The notes under the pieces are model-generated. The model had not been told where the DNA came from, ran no database searches, and was given only the letters and a program-made list of their open reading frames with translations. This document shows positions 11,280-21,799 of a DNA stretch of 64,000 nucleotides, piece after piece. This DNA is from Bacteroidota bacterium (lineage in GTDB: Bacteria; Bacteroidota; Bacteroidia; Chitinophagales; Chitinophagaceae). The stretch lies in contig JADJSG010000006.1 in assembly GCA_016711825.1 (NCBI GenBank), positions 1 to 64,000 on the forward strand, in the 5' to 3' direction. Positions within the stretch are counted from its first letter, which is position 1. Every line of letters starts with the position of its first letter. The position numbers and the translations under genes were made by a program.

Positions 11280-11980
11280 TTAGCACTTATCATACCACTC
11301 CCAGTTATATTTTTTTTGAAGTGTGGGATTACCCTTATAAAAGATATTGCCACTTCCTACAATTTGTGCTTGTAGCTTTGAAGTTGCAGCCACCTCAATA
11401 TTGCCGCTTCCATTAATACTTGCTTCGGCTTCGGCAGATGATAAATTGATGGCTTCAATATTACCAGAACCCAATAGCTGGGCATCTAATTGATCTACTT
11501 TACCCTGTAACTGCACATTTCCACTTCCATGGTTTTGTACAGTAAGCTGTGTACTTTGCAAATCGTTGATTTGAATGGTGCCACTACCCAAATTATCGAT
11601 TTTAAAATGGCTGGCTTTTACCCCACCTTTCACTACTATATTTCCACTGCTTTTATTGTTTAACGATTTGAGCTCTTTCACACGCATATGTATACGTATT
11701 GGTTTGTTGGTATGTATTGGTTCTTTCGCTTCAATACGCAATTCGTCATTGATGATATCAAAGGTGATGGCTGACTCAATGGCTTGATCACAATCGAGAA
11801 AACAATAATAATCGCTATCGGATTGACTTCAATTTGAATATCTGCACTTATTTCCGAAATCACCTGCGCAAATCCACTTGCATTGATGGATATCCCATTG
11901 GGAGTCATTGTGTGGGTGGTGCTTGTAGTAAAGTTACAAGCATAGAAAAAAAGCATGGGAAGTAACAAATAGCATTTCAT
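11280..11980 (-). CDS. GIN-domain (DUF2807) lipoprotein, one frameshift
   Basis: An outer-surface or periplasmic protein with the head-GIN/DUF2807 fold, a right-handed parallel beta structure common in Bacteroidota and of unknown role. The leader MKCYLLLPMLFFYAC ends in a lipobox cysteine. The body contains repeated SGNI/GSGNV/GSGNIEA turns spaced about 20 residues apart, the family hallmark. The frame shifts near 11822. Read correctly, the link is DSDYYCFLDCDQAIESA followed by FDIINDELRIEAKEPI. About 233 residues in total, normal length. Confidence 0.8.
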
Positions 11981-12030
11981 GATATATATTATTTAATAAA
12001 AAATGACTACTGTTGATCGTCACAAAATCC

Positions 12031-12339
12031 TTACACGGTTTCCTTATTATGCTTCCACCATTTATAACCAATAAACCCCATAAACATCAATGGCATGGCT
12101 GCTAAATATAAAATACCTCCATTGAGCCCCTTTGCACTTTTACTATCTGCACTCGATGCAATGGTGGTTTTGCACACAACACACTGGCTATAAGCACTCA
12201 ATGTAGCAATACTCAAAAAAGAATATAAAAGCAATTTTTCTGAACATGCTACAAAATTTAGACTAAAAATTGAAACCACAAAGAGAATTGCGATTAAAAT
12301 CAATTTATTTTGAAAAACACTGCTTTTATCTTTAGGCAT
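12031..12339 (-). CDS. Small membrane protein with a CxxC motif, probably misread at its start
   Basis: The open frame is 102 residues, but the conserved part begins at KLLLYSFLSIATLSAYSQ, a signal peptide, followed by CVVCKTTI, a glycine-rich KGLNGGILYLAAMP segment and a C-terminal membrane helix ending GYKWWKHNKE. Proteins of this layout (signal peptide, CVxCK, one helix) are common and uncharacterised in Chitinophagaceae. Removing one A from the run near 12240 would open the frame at an ATG giving MFRKLLLYSF, a better start than 12339. The CxxC could bind a metal or a thiol. No function is known. Confidence 0.6.
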   Translation of the reverse strand: MPKDKSSVFQNKLILIAILFVVSIFSLNFVACSEKLLLYSFLSIATLSAYSQCVVCKTTIASSADSKSAKGLNGGILYLAAMPLMFMGFIGYKWWKHNKETV

Positions 12340-12379
12340 TCCTTAAAAATTATAGAAATTTGTAAGTCACAAAGCATAT

Positions 12380-12410
12380 TTTGTACATAAGGCTTTTTAA
12401 TCTAACTTTG
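12380..12410 (+). promoter_or_regulatory. Bacteroidota-type promoter for the SNF2 gene
   Basis: TTTG at 12380-12383 and TAACTTTG at 12403-12410 are separated by exactly 19 bases, a perfect fit to the Bacteroidota primary-sigma consensus TTTG-N19-TAnnTTTG. Transcription would begin near 12415, about 20-25 bases before the SNF2 start codon. Confidence 0.75.
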
Positions 12411-12436
12411 CAAATTGCCCTTTACCCAATGGGGGC

Positions 12437-15400
12437 ATGCTTTTTAAAAGTATGGCTATATCGCACATTGTCAAATACATTTACAATAATAGCTCTGACG
12501 AAGTTATACGTCGAGGTAAAAGAATATTTCTTACACAGGGAGTCAAACTGGTGAAGAAAGATGAATTGACAAACCAACTACTTTTCAGGGTCAGAAACGA
12601 CCAGTATTATAATCAGTATAATGTCACGATATCGAAATACCATGACGAAAAAATATTTCTGCACGTTGTCAGTGCCCCTACAATATGGGGGAAATTTGCA
12701 GACATGAAGCAGCGGCTTTATTTTTTCTCAATGAATTGATTGTCAACCAAGCACTCGATAATACACAAGCTCATTTTGACCAAACACATACGGTCATCAG
12801 AATGCTGAGTATTGACTTAAAATCGTTGAGACTCTTCACTTCCAATGCCCTATTTGAAGAAGCCGAAAAAATTGCCAAACACACCAAAGCAACCATCGAC
12901 CATGCTGCCAACGAAAAGGTAGAAGCCACATTGAAATTAGAAGATGAAGCCTTCTCATTGATTTTAAAACGCAATGACGATAAAACATTTGACACTTCAT
13001 GCAATTGCAATGAAACACGTCACCCATTGTGTAAACACAAAACAGCCCTATTTCTTCAATTACTCAATAATCATGGTCCTCAATATTTTGATTCAATACG
13101 TAACTGGGAAAATCAAAAAAATAAATTACTAAGCTTATACGGCTACTCTCTGACAGATGATTTGACAGGTAAATTTGAATTTTACTACCAAGACGAAAAA
13201 CCTTTTTTAAAAGTTTTAGATCCTTCTATCAAAAAGGTTTCAACCACTGTTAAACCTGAACCCGTTGTGGAAACAATCAAGCCTGTAATTGAAAAAAACG
13301 ATTACAAAAAACGCTTAGGTGTGGTCATCAATATGCAGGAAGCAGACTACCCCTACTTCAGTATTGATTTGGTGGAAGGTGAAATGTCGCTTGATGGGGT
13401 TGAATTTGCTGGAAATATCAATAAAGTAGATACTTCCAAATTCATTGAGCCTGATAACTATTTTATCACTGACAGAGAATTATTGCCAGTCGTACGCAAA
13501 TTGCAAAAATAGAAATCACCAGATTTATAGCTAAAAACTCGCCCTTTGGTGATATTTGGGAAAACATTGTACATACCAATACTGAATGGACACAAGAATC
13601 GAAAGATTTGCTGTATGAATATCTACAACCAAAACTTTCAAGGCTCTTTAGCATGATGGGTAATAAAAACCCTATTTATATTTTACCCAAAGGCAAAGCA
13701 TTCAAAACAGCCTCTTTATATAAAATTGAAGAAGTGCATATGGCCGTTAGCACTGCATTTAAAGTGGAAAAAACAAAAGCCCATATTGCATTGAATATTC
13801 ATTTTAATGTCAATAAAACTGAATATAATGTGGCAAAAAGCGAATTGGGTAACAGCATTTTATTTTTAATTGATAGAAAACTGTTTTTACTTCAAAAAGC
13901 CCAAAACGCCTCTATTATTGCTTCCTTAAATAATATGCAAACCATTGCCCATGCCAACTGGTCGAATATTTTACAAGAAAAAATTATTCCTCTAAGCAAA
14001 TCATTTGACGTATCATTTGGCAAAGGTCTGGTTGAATACAAAGATACCTTTACACCCAAACCTTCCATTTATTTGAGCGAGCAAGGGTCATATTTTATAC
14101 TGAAACCCATGTTTGATTACGACAATACCCCTGTAGAATGGAATCAGGAATTGAGCTTGTACACAAACCAAAATGGGAAAGTGGTGATTATCAAAAGAAA
14201 TACAGATTATGAAACCGACTTTGTAAATATGCTCCAAAGCTTACATACAAATTTGAAAAAACCTGAATACGAAAATCATTTTGCTATTCATTCAAAACAT
14301 GCCATGCAAAAAAACTGGTTTTTCTTGTTTTTTGATAAAATGAAAGAAGAAAAAATTGAGTTGCTGGGGTATGAAAATCTTAAAAATTTTAAAATTCATA
14401 AAGCAAAGCCTACTACCAAAGTATTTATATCATCAAACCTTGATTGGTTTGACACAGAAGTAGAAATCGACTACAAAGGTCAAAAGCCAGTTTGCATGAT
14501 ATACAAAAAGCGCTTGCTAAAAAACTTAATTATGTAGCTTTAGATGATGGCACTTATGGATTATTACCAGAAGAATGGCTGGCCAAGTTTTCGCTTCTTT
14601 TTAAAATGGCTGAAACAGATGGCAAAAAGTTAAAAGTGAGCAAGTATAACTTTAGTGTGATTGACGAATTGCATGACATGATTGATGATATAGATATCAA
14701 AAATGAACTCAATGAAAAGAAACAAAACCTCTTGGCTCAAAACCCTGAAAACTTTCAACAGGTAGCCATTCCCGAACAATTGCAAGCCGAATTGCGCCCT
14801 TATCAGGTGGCAGGTTTTCAGTGGCTTACATACCTCGACAAAATCAAATGGGGTGGCTTGTTAGCTGATGACATGGGTTTGGGTAAAACCATCCAAACAT
14901 TGACTTTTTTACAACATTTTAAAAATAATAATGTGAAGTTAAATGCCCTTGTAGTATGCCCTACTACCTTGTTGTTTAACTGGGAAAATGAAATCAATAA
15001 GTTTACACCCGAACTCACTTACCTTGTACACCACGGACCCAATAGAACAGGCATACTCGAAAATCTCAATAAGTATCATATCATCATTTCTACCTACGGC
15101 ACCCTGAGAAGTGATATTACCTTATTGCAAAAAATCGATTTGGATTATGTAGTATTAGACGAATCGCAAACCATTAAAAACCCAACCAGCAAAGTGGCAA
15201 AAGCAGCCCAATTGCTCAATACCCAAAATAGGATTGCACTCAGCGGTACTCCAATGCAAAACAACACCTTTGACATCTACTCCCAAATGAATTTTTTAAA
15301 TCCAGGTATGCTGGGAAGCAAAGATTTTTTTAAAGAACAGTTTGCCAAACCAGTAGATAAATTTCAAGATGTAGAATCAAAACAACATCTCCGAAAACTC

Positions 15401-16180
15401 ATCTATCCTTTCCTACTAAGAAGAACCAAAGAACAGGTAGCCAAAGATTTGCCAGAAAAAACAGAAGTGACCTTGTTTTGCGAAATGGGTAAAGAACAAC
15501 GCGCTATTTATGATATGTATAAAAACATGTATCGTGCGCAAATATTGGGTACCATCGAAAACCAGGGCATCGAGAAATCGCAGTTTGCCATTTTACAAGG
15601 TCTGATGAAACTACGTCAGATTTGCGATTCACCTGCCATCCTCAAAGATGAAACCAAGTATGAAAACCATAGTACCAAATTAGATGAATTATTGCGTGAA
15701 ATGCAGGAAAATATTGGCGAACATAAAGTATTGATTTTTTCACAATTTTTAGGCATGCTCTCTTTGATCAAAGATACCCTGACTCAAAATGACATTAAAT
15801 ATCAATATTTTGATGGTAGCTATACAGCACAACAACGTGAAACCGCTATTAGAGATTTTCAAGACAACCCTGAATGCAGAGCTTTTCTCATTTCGTTGAA
15901 AGCGGGTGGTATGGGTTTAAACTTAACAGCTGCAGATTATGTATATATCGTAGACCCTTGGTGGAATCCAGCTGTAGAGCAACAAGCCATAGACAGAACG
16001 CATCGTATTGGACAAACAAAAAATATATTTGCTTACAGACTTATATGTAAAGACACGGTGGAAGAAAAAATCATGATATTGAAAGATAAAAAAAATACCC
16101 TGGTGAAAGATATTGTAAGTGATGATACTCAAATGATTAAACAATTAACACGTGAAGATGTAAATTATCTTTTTAGTTAG
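12437..16180 (+). CDS. SWIM zinc-finger SNF2/RapA-type helicase (three frameshifts)
   Basis: A large DEAD-like ATPase of the SNF2 family, about 1240 residues once joined. The N-terminal part has a SWIM-type zinc motif CQCPYNMGEICRHE (about 12665-12710), readable only across a shift near 12655, and a second Cys-x-Cys/CKH set in SCNCNETRHPLCKHK (about 12996-13042). The C-terminal part is complete: DDMGLGKTIQT (motif I), LDESQTIKN (motif II), SGTPMQNN (III), YFDGSYTAQQR and a helicase C domain with AGGMGLNLTAADYV and DRTHRIGQ. Other shifts lie near 13506 and 14487. Such proteins remodel protein-DNA complexes; bacterial roles are mostly unknown. Start 12437 is chosen over 12452 because of promoter spacing only. 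Confidence 0.85.
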
Positions 16181-16213
16181 ATTCTTTTTAAATTCGTAAA
16201 AAATTCATACCCA

Positions 16214-16678
16214 ATGAATAATAACCTAGAACGCCTAATTAAACAAACAACGCCTTTTAACAATGAATATGTAAAAGGTGAATTGGGTATATTGTACACA
16301 TCCTCAATGCTAAACAATCAAAGTGTTCATTTTTTTAAACCCTTTAACATCACCCCGCAACAGTACAATATATTAAGAATTTTAAGAGGTCAGTACCCTA
16401 AAGTAATTAATATCAATGCCATTAAAGAACGAATGCTTGATAAGATGAGTGATGTGTCGCGGATTGCAGACCGATTAGCCAAACAACAGCTCATATTAAA
16501 ACAACCTAATATGATTGACAAGCGGAATGCAGATATTACGATTTCTGAAAAAGGTCTTGACTTGTTAAAAAAAATCGATACCGATATCAATGAATTACAA
16601 AGCCTGATGCACCATTTATCGCTTGAAGAAATTATGCAATTCAATAAACTCATCGATAAGGTTTTAGGATTTGTTTAA
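16214..16678 (+). CDS. MarR-family transcriptional regulator, first of two
   Basis: A 154-residue winged-helix repressor-type protein. The core QQYNILRILRGQYPK (residues 49-63) leads to the recognition helix MSDVSRIADRL (78-88) and a wing with DKRNADITIS (102-111), the MarR DxR wing motif. No sensor cysteine or ligand pocket can be read from sequence. It starts 33 bp after the SNF2 gene on the same strand and may be co-transcribed or use the imperfect box TAAATTCG near 16186. A paralogue follows 64 bp downstream. Confidence 0.85.
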   Translation: MNNNLERLIKQTTPFNNEYVKGELGILYTSSMLNNQSVHFFKPFNITPQQYNILRILRGQYPKVININAIKERMLDKMSDVSRIADRLAKQQLILKQPNMIDKRNADITISEKGLDLLKKIDTDINELQSLMHHLSLEEIMQFNKLIDKVLGFV

Positions 16679-16742
16679 GCCCCCGATTTAATTAAATAAA
16701 AAAACCTTTTAAGTTCCAAATAGTTTTTTTTACATTTACTGT

Positions 16743-17213
16743 ATGTCTGCCAACAGTTTAGAAACATTAATCAAGTTAGGTACCCCGTTTGTGAATCCAT
16801 TTTACAAGGCAGTGGTAGGCATTTTATATCTTGAAACCATTATCATGCAAGACTTAGACAAGTACTTAGCTGATTATAAATTAACGTATCAACAATTTAA
16901 TATCCTCCGAATCCTTAGGGGGCAATACCCTAAAGGTGTAAAACTTTCATTGCTTAAAGATAGGATGTTGCATAAACAAAGCGATGTATCAAGGTTAGTG
17001 AACAGGTTGGTCAAAATGGGTTTAGTAGATAAACAGGACGACCCACTTAATAGAAGAAGGTTAAACATCAAACTAAGTGAGGAAGGATTGATCTTAATTA
17101 ATGCCATTGAAATAAACAATGATCAATTTAAGTCGCTTACCAATTCTCTTTCAGAAGCGGAAATAGAAAAATTAAATCTTTTGTTTGATAAGATGTTGCA
17201 AACAAAATTGTAG
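16743..17213 (+). CDS. MarR-family transcriptional regulator, second of two
   Basis: A 156-residue paralogue of the preceding gene: QQFNILRILRGQYPK, recognition helix QSDVSRLVNRL and wing LNRRRLNI align without gaps in the DNA-binding core. The N-terminus SLETLIKLGTPFVNPFYKA parallels LERLIKQTTPFNNEYVKG in the first copy. The box TACATTTA at 16731-16738 lies only four bases before the ATG, so a short-leader transcript is possible. The pair looks like a tandem duplication followed by divergence of the dimerisation helices. Confidence 0.85.
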   Translation: MSANSLETLIKLGTPFVNPFYKAVVGILYLETIIMQDLDKYLADYKLTYQQFNILRILRGQYPKGVKLSLLKDRMLHKQSDVSRLVNRLVKMGLVDKQDDPLNRRRLNIKLSEEGLILINAIEINNDQFKSLTNSLSEAEIEKLNLLFDKMLQTKL

Positions 17214-17234
17214 TACTTCAAAAAATATTGTTTA

Positions 17235-18582
17235 TCAATTTCGATCAAAACGCAATCGCATGCCTTTTGATTGTTCATTAATCACCCCTTGATCGTATAC
17301 TACATGTCCATTCACTATTGTTTTATGAATCAAAGCAGGAAAAGTATGTCCTTCAAAAGGACTCCAACCACATTTGTACAATATATTTTCTTTGGTAACA
17401 GTGTACTTTTCATTTAAATTGACCAATACAGCATCAGCAAAATATCCCTCTCGGATATAACCTCTTTTTTCAATTTCAAAACAAATAGCTGGTGCATGAC
17501 AGGCTTTTTCTACTATTTTCTCTAACGATATTTTACCTGCTTTATATGCCTCAAGCAATAGGTATAAACTATGCTGTACCAGGGGTACACCGGCAGGTGC
17601 AGATACATAATCTTGTTGTTTTTCATCCCAGGTATGTGGCGCATGGTCTGTCGCTATTATATCCAATCGGTCGTCGAGCAGGGCTTGCCATAAAGCTTCT
17701 CTATTTTCTTTGGCTTTGATGGCAGGATTGCATTTGATGAGATTGCCATATTGTGCATAATCATCCGCCGTAAAATGCAAATGATGCACACATACTTCCG
17801 CGGTGATTCTTTTATCTTTTAAAGGAAAAAGATTGGTAAATAGTTGCAACTCCTTTTCGGTACTGATATGTAAAATATGTAAACGAGTATGATGCTTTTT
17901 TGCCAGTTGAATGGCCGACAAGGAAGATTCATAACAAGCTTCTACATCTCTGATGATGGGATGAAACGAAACATGATTATAATCAACGTGTTGCGCTTTT
18001 AATTGTTCAATATGTTGACTGATGATATTTTCTTGTTCACAATGTGTTGCAATTAAAACTTCACTTTCGGCAAATATTTTTTCAAGTGTGATGATATTAT
18101 CTACCAGCATATTACCTGTACTTGAACCCATAAATATTTTCAGGCCACACACCTCTTTTTTTATGTCGATTGATTTTAAGGGCTTCCTCAATATTATCAT
18201 TTGACACACCCATAAAAAAACTATAGTTTGCTACAGAATGATGTTGACCAATGAGGTATTTTTCTTCTAACAACGCATGCGTTAATGTTGGGGGCTTTAC
18301 ATTGGGCATTTCCATAAAACTTGTTACACCCCCGGCTACCGCAGCCTTTGCTTCTGTATAAATGCTCGCTTTATGTGTAAGACCAGGTTCTCTAAAATGC
18401 ACCTGATCATCAATCAATCCTGGCATTAAATGCATACCTGTACCATCGATTTCCACTGCTTTTTCTTTGACATCTATGGTGGGGGCCACTTTTTCAAAAT
18501 GATTATTTTTGATCAATACATCATTGACTTCAATATTGCCCTCATTTACTACATGAACATTTTTAAATATCAGTGTACTCAT
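17235..18582 (-). CDS. pyrC: Dihydroorotase (one frameshift)
   Basis: A pyrimidine pathway amidohydrolase that interconverts carbamoyl-aspartate and dihydroorotate. The N-terminal half has MPGLIDDQVHFREPG (residues 53-67), the metal loop and substrate Arg; ITAEVCVHHLHFT and IATDHAPHTWDEK supply the later metal histidines and catalytic Asp. The first metal His of the usual DxHxH is Gln here, as I recall for many Bacteroidota homologues. The frame breaks at a T7 run near 18155. The parts join as KINRHKKEVCGLKIFMGSS. Full length is about 448 residues, normal for class I enzymes. A hydantoinase-like amidohydrolase is the alternative. Confidence 0.8.
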
Positions 18583-18634
18583 TTATTTTAATTGTAATTT
18601 GATTCTTGCAAAGATGCATTAAAAATTGGCATAA

Positions 18635-18673
18635 ATAAAAAAGCCCTGTTGAAATACAATCATCAGGGCTTTT
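18635..18673 (-). terminator. Intrinsic terminator of the T9SS gene
   Basis: AAAAGCCCTG at 18639-18648 and CAGGGCTTTT at 18664-18673 form a perfect 10-bp stem. On the minus strand the stem is followed by a T run (A's at 18637-18642), placing it just after the stop of the gene ending at 18698. Confidence 0.8.
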
Positions 18674-18697
18674 ACATTAAAGTATGTGGAGAGCGTC

Positions 18698-19662
18698 TTA
18701 AAAGACAACTTTTTGCGTAGTGGTGATGCCATTGCTTACAACACTCACCAAATATAGACCTTTTGCTGATTCACAGGCAAATTGAAAATGAGGCGACTGA
18801 ATATCACGATAAGCACGTATCAGTTGACCTGTCATTGAATAGATATTGATTTGCTCAATATTGTATGGAGAAGTTACAGATACTCGACCCGCACCTAAAT
18901 CATTTTGGATATTGATTCCATGGTGTTGCTCGTATTGAGAAATACTGCTTACTACATTGGTATTGTACACCACATTGACAGCACCTCCAGCTTTTTCTTC
19001 ATAGATCAATAATCGTTCTCCATTTGTGCTGTTGTACCAAGTATAAGTATTGAGCGTAGGTCCTAAATTATTGGTTCTTACTTTTTTAACCCTTACTACA
19101 TTGTTATAGGTGCCATTGGGTAATATCAAGGTGCCATAACCATCATAGGTTAAGGTAACATCACCTGTTTGATAACTACTAATACCACCTACAGCAGTAT
19201 AGTTTGTTTTGCTGTAAGTATTATTCACTATTTGGTTATAGGCAAACGGGAATACCAATTCTAATTCAGGATTGTCATACACTTCATATGCACTTCCTGC
19301 AATATGTGCACCCCATAATACAAAACTATCGGTTGACAAAGCGCAATAGGTATGACCAACAGCGGCTGCCAATGCAGGATCGGTAAAATGCCAATTGGCA
19401 CTGGGGTAATCAGCCACAAAGGGGTGCCTGCAGGTGATGATACGGTATAATTGATAATCGGATAACCGGCATCTTTCACCAAACCCACACAACTCCATGT
19501 AACATTAGCTCCTGCAGTGGCCACAGGTACTAAAGTGCCCGTAGCAACAGAAGCAACTGCAATGGGTGCTACATAACCGATTTGACTGGTATTGTTTAAT
19601 ACAGGCTGCGCAAAAGCATTGAAGGATAAACATAAACTTAATGCGAATAGTATTTTTTTCAT
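18698..19662 (-). CDS. Secreted protein with T9SS type A sorting domain (one frameshift)
   Basis: The start at 19662 gives signal peptide MKKILFALSLCLSFNAFAQ. The remaining ~300 residues contain no enzyme motif. A beta-rich middle (VGGISSYQTGDVTLTYDGYG) is followed by a C-terminal sorting domain from INIQNDLGAGRVSVTSPYN to GLYLVSVVSNGITTTQKVVF, the pattern recognised by the type IX secretion system for export and surface attachment. A shift near 19420 joins TVSSPAGTPL to VADYPSANWHF. Minus-strand box TATTTTTG at 19681-19688 lies just upstream of this start, supporting 19662 over earlier codons. Function unknown. Confidence 0.75.
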
Positions 19663-19680
19663 AGTATAATTTTTTATGCA

Positions 19681-19688
19681 CAAAAATA
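19681..19688 (-). promoter_or_regulatory. -7 promoter box, minus strand
   Basis: CAAAAATA on the plus strand is TATTTTTG on the minus strand, a TAnnTTTG box 19 bases before the start codon at 19662. No TTTG element stands at the expected distance. Confidence 0.45.
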
Positions 19689-19886
19689 ATTGTTTGCAGG
19701 TAAAAAGTAAAATTTTTAAGATGCCTTGTAACAAAAATACCCTTTGCATGGTAGATACTCGTATCATTGAGTAAAGCATAAATCCTCACACATCATTGAA
19801 AGCTAAAAATGCTATTTTATGAATCATGATGCGATTATATACATTCACACCAAAAAAAGTTTTATTTTTAGCACTTATTTAGAAAT

Positions 19887-21574
19887 ATGAAAAAAAACCT
19901 ATTGGTCTGTCTTTTAATATTTATTTCTGGTAGTTCATGGGCGCAAAGTACTTTTTTAAGAAAAAACATGGACTATTATTTTCAAATAGAAAGAATAGAC
20001 ATATTGAGTGGCGTGATTTCAGACACCTTGCATACCGCCCTCAATGGTATGATGCGCAAAGATGTAGTGCCTTATTTAGAAAACTATTTAAAACAACACG
20101 AAGAAACCTTAAACAATGTGGAGCGTGATGAAATAACAAAAATCATATCAAAAAGTGGTGAGTTTGCAGAGAATGGCGATGGTGCCATTGAATCAGACTA
20201 TTCATTGTTCAATACTTTTTATCAGAAACAGTCTGATTTATTACATTACAAAAGCGACTTAGTGACTTTTGTTTTAAACCCCGTTATTCATTACCAGCAA
20301 ACAGTTGAATCAGGCAATATCAAACAAAACCTGTTTTACAATGCAAAAGGCATAGAAGCAAGAGGGCTTTTAGGTAAACGAGTAGGCTTTTATACCCTAT
20401 TTACCGATAACCAAGAACGTGGCCCTATACATCATCAAAACTATATACGTGCCAATCAGGCTGTTCCCGGAATCACTTATTATAAAGATTTTAAAATCTC
20501 AAAACCCGGACTTGCACAAGATTATTTATATGCAGTAGGGTATGTAGATGCCGATATTATTAAAAATACGGTAAATGTTACCTTTGGAACCGATAAATTT
20601 CATATTGGTGACGGATACAGAAGTTTATTTTTATCTGATTTTGGCGCAAACTATACTTTCTTAAAATTAAATACCCGCTTTGGTAAATTCAATTATCAAA
20701 ATTTATTTATGGAGCTCACTCCGCAATATTTCAGGGGTGCCGATCAATACCTTTCTCGTAAATATGCTGCCATGCATCACCTGAGTGTCAATGTGTCTAA
20801 ATGGTTAAATGTAGGCTTGTTTGAAGCAATCATATTTAAACGTAAGGACCATTTTGATTTTCGTTATATGAATCCAATCATTTTGTACAGAAGTGTAGAA
20901 CAAACCAATGGCAGTCCGGACAATGCCTTACTTGGTTTTAATTTCAAAATCAATACTGGTGCAAAAGCCCTCTTATATGGACAGGTGATGCTCGATGAAT
21001 TTAATTTTTCGCAAATCAAAGCAAACAATGGTTGGTGGGCAAATAAATATGCAGCGCAATTAGGGATTAAATTTGCAGACCCTTTTGGCGTTAAAAATTT
21101 ATTGATACAGGCAGAAGGTAATTTAGTACGTCCTTACACATATTCATATTATGATTCGGTAGCAGATTATAGTAATTATAACCAACCCTTAGCCCACCCT
21201 TATGGGTCAAACTTTATTGAAGCCGATTTGATCATTAATTATAAGCCATTCAAAAAACCTATTTAACATGGAAAACGTTCTACAATCGTCAGGGGCGTGA
21301 TACCCTCTCAAATACAAGCTTTGGGGGCAATATCTTTAAAGATTATAACCAACGAAATGACGATACAGGCATCCGAATGTTTAATGGTGCTGTTACAGAT
21401 GTGATCTATTCAAATTTAAATCTATCGTACGAAATACGTGACAATTTATATTTTGATTTGGGTGGCACATTTAGGTATGAAAAAGCATCACATATTGCAA
21501 ACACCACCTGGAACAGTATACAAGTGTATAGCGGTTTGCGATTAAATGCATTGCGTAAGCAATATGATTATTAA
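19887..21574 (+). CDS. Outer-membrane Wzi/RemB-like beta-barrel protein (one frameshift)
   Basis: Signal peptide MKKNLLVCLLIFISGSSWAQ is followed by about 540 residues dominated by alternating aromatic/polar beta-strands. Stretches such as FGTDKFHIGDGYRSLFLSDF, FDFRYMNPIILYRSVEQ, GSPDNALLGFNFK and LLYGQVMLDEFNFSQI resemble the capsule-assembly Wzi family and the related gliding protein RemB of Bacteroidota. The frame breaks near 21255 in an A run. Read in the next frame the protein continues YLTWKTFYNRQGRDTLSN and ends GLRLNALRKQYDY. A role in exopolysaccharide attachment or motility is an inference from family resemblance. Confidence 0.65.
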
Positions 21575-21799
21575 GAAACCCTTCTTTTTGAAAGGATAAA
21601 ATCAATTTATATAAACATTTTAAAGAAGTGCTTTGGCTCTTCAGCCATTTCAATCATAACGGCAAGTAATGTGTATGTGACCTATTAAAAGTCAGGTTTA
21701 CGATAGATTCAGCATAGATATCAAATGTCTGGCGTAGGTTTAATAGATGATTTAGGAATTCACTTTGCAAGTTCCCCCATTTTCTATTATTTTTACCAC

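Noticed and set aside
11121..11375. Plus-strand open frame of 84 codons
   Set aside because: It overlaps the GIN-domain gene antisense and shows no signal peptide, domain or promoter.
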